Source: Betaproteobacteria bacterium | GTDB lineage: Bacteria > Pseudomonadota > Gammaproteobacteria > Burkholderiales > Burkholderiaceae_C | Assembly (NCBI GenBank): GCA_947448675.1 | Contig: CANFOR010000186.1 | Location: forward strand, 1 to 5,601 | Length of the DNA stretch: 5,601 nt | Direction of reading: 5' to 3' | Shown: one piece after another, positions 4,846 through 5,601 of the stretch | How positions within the stretch are numbered: the first letter of the stretch is position 1 | How the letters are laid out: each line of letters begins with the position of its first letter | Notes under the pieces: model-generated | What the model saw: only the letters and a program-made list of their open reading frames with translations | What the model was told of the DNA's origin: nothing | The model's database searches: none | Position numbers and translations under genes: made by a program

Positions 4846-5601
4846 ATGAATGCAGTCGCCAGCCTTTCACGCTGGAGCCGCCCCGGCTCTAGCCGCGTGC
4901 CCTTTTGGGCCTATACCGACGCACAGCTGTACCAGCGTGAGTTAGACGCCATTTTTTATGGCGCTCATTGGCACTATGTGGGCTTGGAGGTAGAAATTGC
5001 GCAGGTCGGCGACTACCAATTGCGCCATATTGGCGAGCGCCAAGTCATCATGGTGCGCGACCGCGTAGCACCTAAAGAGCGCGACACCGACCACGGCATC
5101 CGCGTCGTCGAAAACCGTTGCGCCCACCGGGGCGTGCGCTTTTGCCAGCCCTCGGTAGACGGTAAAGTGGCCAACGCGCGCAGCTTTGTCTGCCCCTACC
5201 ACCAGTGGACTTACAAGCTCAATGGCGACTTGGCGGGCCTGCCCTTCAAAGATGGCGTGAAAGAGTCTGGCCCTAGTGGCGACTGCATCAACGGCGGCAT
5301 GCCTGCCGACTTTGACGTGAAAGCCCATGGCCTGACCAAGCTGCGCGTAGCGGTTTTGCACGGCCTAGTGTTTGCCACTTTTAGCGAACAGACCGAGCCG
5401 CTTGAAGACTACTTGGGCCCCAACATACTGCCCTGGATCGAACGCATCTTCAAAGGACGCCAGTTGACCCTGCTGGGCACGAATCGCCAGCGCATTCCGG
5501 GCAACTGGAAGCTGATGATGGAGAACATCAAAGACCCATACCACCCCGGACTGTTGCACACTTGGTTCGTCACCTTCGGCCTGTGGCGTGCCGACCAAAA
5601 A
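4846..5601 (+). CDS. Rieske ring-hydroxylating oxygenase alpha subunit, N-terminal part (cut by window edge)
   Basis: The 252 visible residues form the Rieske domain and the start of the catalytic domain of an aromatic-ring hydroxylating oxygenase, which uses O2 and electrons from a reductase/ferredoxin chain. The [2Fe-2S] ligands are Cys92-x-His94 and Cys116-x2-His119 (CAHRG and CPYHQW). The mononuclear iron site begins with DPYHPGLLH: bridging Asp230, ligands His233 and His238; the third, acidic ligand lies beyond the window. The segments ENRCAHRGVRFC, GGMPADFD, HGLTKLRVAVLHGLVFATF and MENIKDPYHPGLLHTWFVTFGLWRAD recall the NagG (salicylate 5-hydroxylase) and AndAc (anthranilate dioxygenase) group. 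The full protein would be about 420-430 residues. It follows the kinase by 63 bases on the same strand but has its own strong ribosome binding site and probably its own promoter. Nothing links it to the sugar genes. Family firm; substrate tentative. Confidence 0.9.
   Translation, partial: MNAVASLSRWSRPGSSRVPFWAYTDAQLYQRELDAIFYGAHWHYVGLEVEIAQVGDYQLRHIGERQVIMVRDRVAPKERDTDHGIRVVENRCAHRGVRFCQPSVDGKVANARSFVCPYHQWTYKLNGDLAGLPFKDGVKESGPSGDCINGGMPADFDVKAHGLTKLRVAVLHGLVFATFSEQTEPLEDYLGPNILPWIERIFKGRQLTLLGTNRQRIPGNWKLMMENIKDPYHPGLLHTWFVTFGLWRADQK

Noticed and set aside
4942..5361. A 139-codon minus-strand frame opposite the oxygenase
   Set aside because: The plus-strand frame carries both Rieske ligand motifs and a strong ribosome binding site, so this is a shadow.
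1..5601. CRISPR array, tRNA or rRNA gene, insertion sequence or prophage attachment site
   Set aside because: No spaced direct repeats, cloverleaf-like segments, transposase motifs or terminal inverted repeats were found by reading; nearly all bases belong to the genes listed.

Overview
This window looks like chromosomal DNA from a GC-rich betaproteobacterium, most likely of the Comamonadaceae/Burkholderiales. That placement is inferred from codon use, from the GAGGAGACA-type ribosome binding sites at positions 3634-3643 and 4833-4842, and from the gene types; no marker gene is present to confirm it. Genes are tightly packed, and no gene-free stretch exceeds about 135 bases.

Left part (1-3631, all on the minus strand, read right to left): a five-gene sugar uptake operon. 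The order of transcription is a periplasmic sugar-binding protein (FrcB/RbsB type), a membrane permease (FrcC/RbsC type), a single-domain ATPase (FrcA type), an RbsD/FucU-family sugar mutarotase, and a ROK-family transcriptional regulator cut off by the window edge. The last four genes overlap or lie very close (TGATG overlap, 8-base overlap, gap of at most 20 bases). The binding-protein gene is set apart by 112 bases that hold a strong GC hairpin, which probably lets it be expressed above the membrane components.

Centre (3632-3762): a 131-base divergent control region. It carries a good sigma70-like promoter in each direction, with -10 boxes overlapping on opposite strands, and a 17-base near-palindrome that is the best candidate for the regulator's operator.

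Right part (plus strand): a PfkB-family sugar kinase (3763-4782), probably a fructokinase or a related ketose/pentose kinase, followed after a 63-base gap by the first 252 codons of a Rieske ring-hydroxylating oxygenase alpha subunit of the salicylate 5-hydroxylase/anthranilate dioxygenase type. The oxygenase appears to begin a different functional unit.

Taken together, the first six genes form a self-contained sugar module: capture, transport, anomer conversion, phosphorylation and local repression. The substrate is most likely fructose, ribose or a similar monosaccharide, but the sequence alone does not settle it. I found no RNA genes, CRISPR arrays, insertion sequences or attachment sites. 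This is mostly a recognisable catabolic locus; the less ordinary parts are the shared control region, the operon hairpin, the mutarotase-kinase pairing and details of the Rieske protein.
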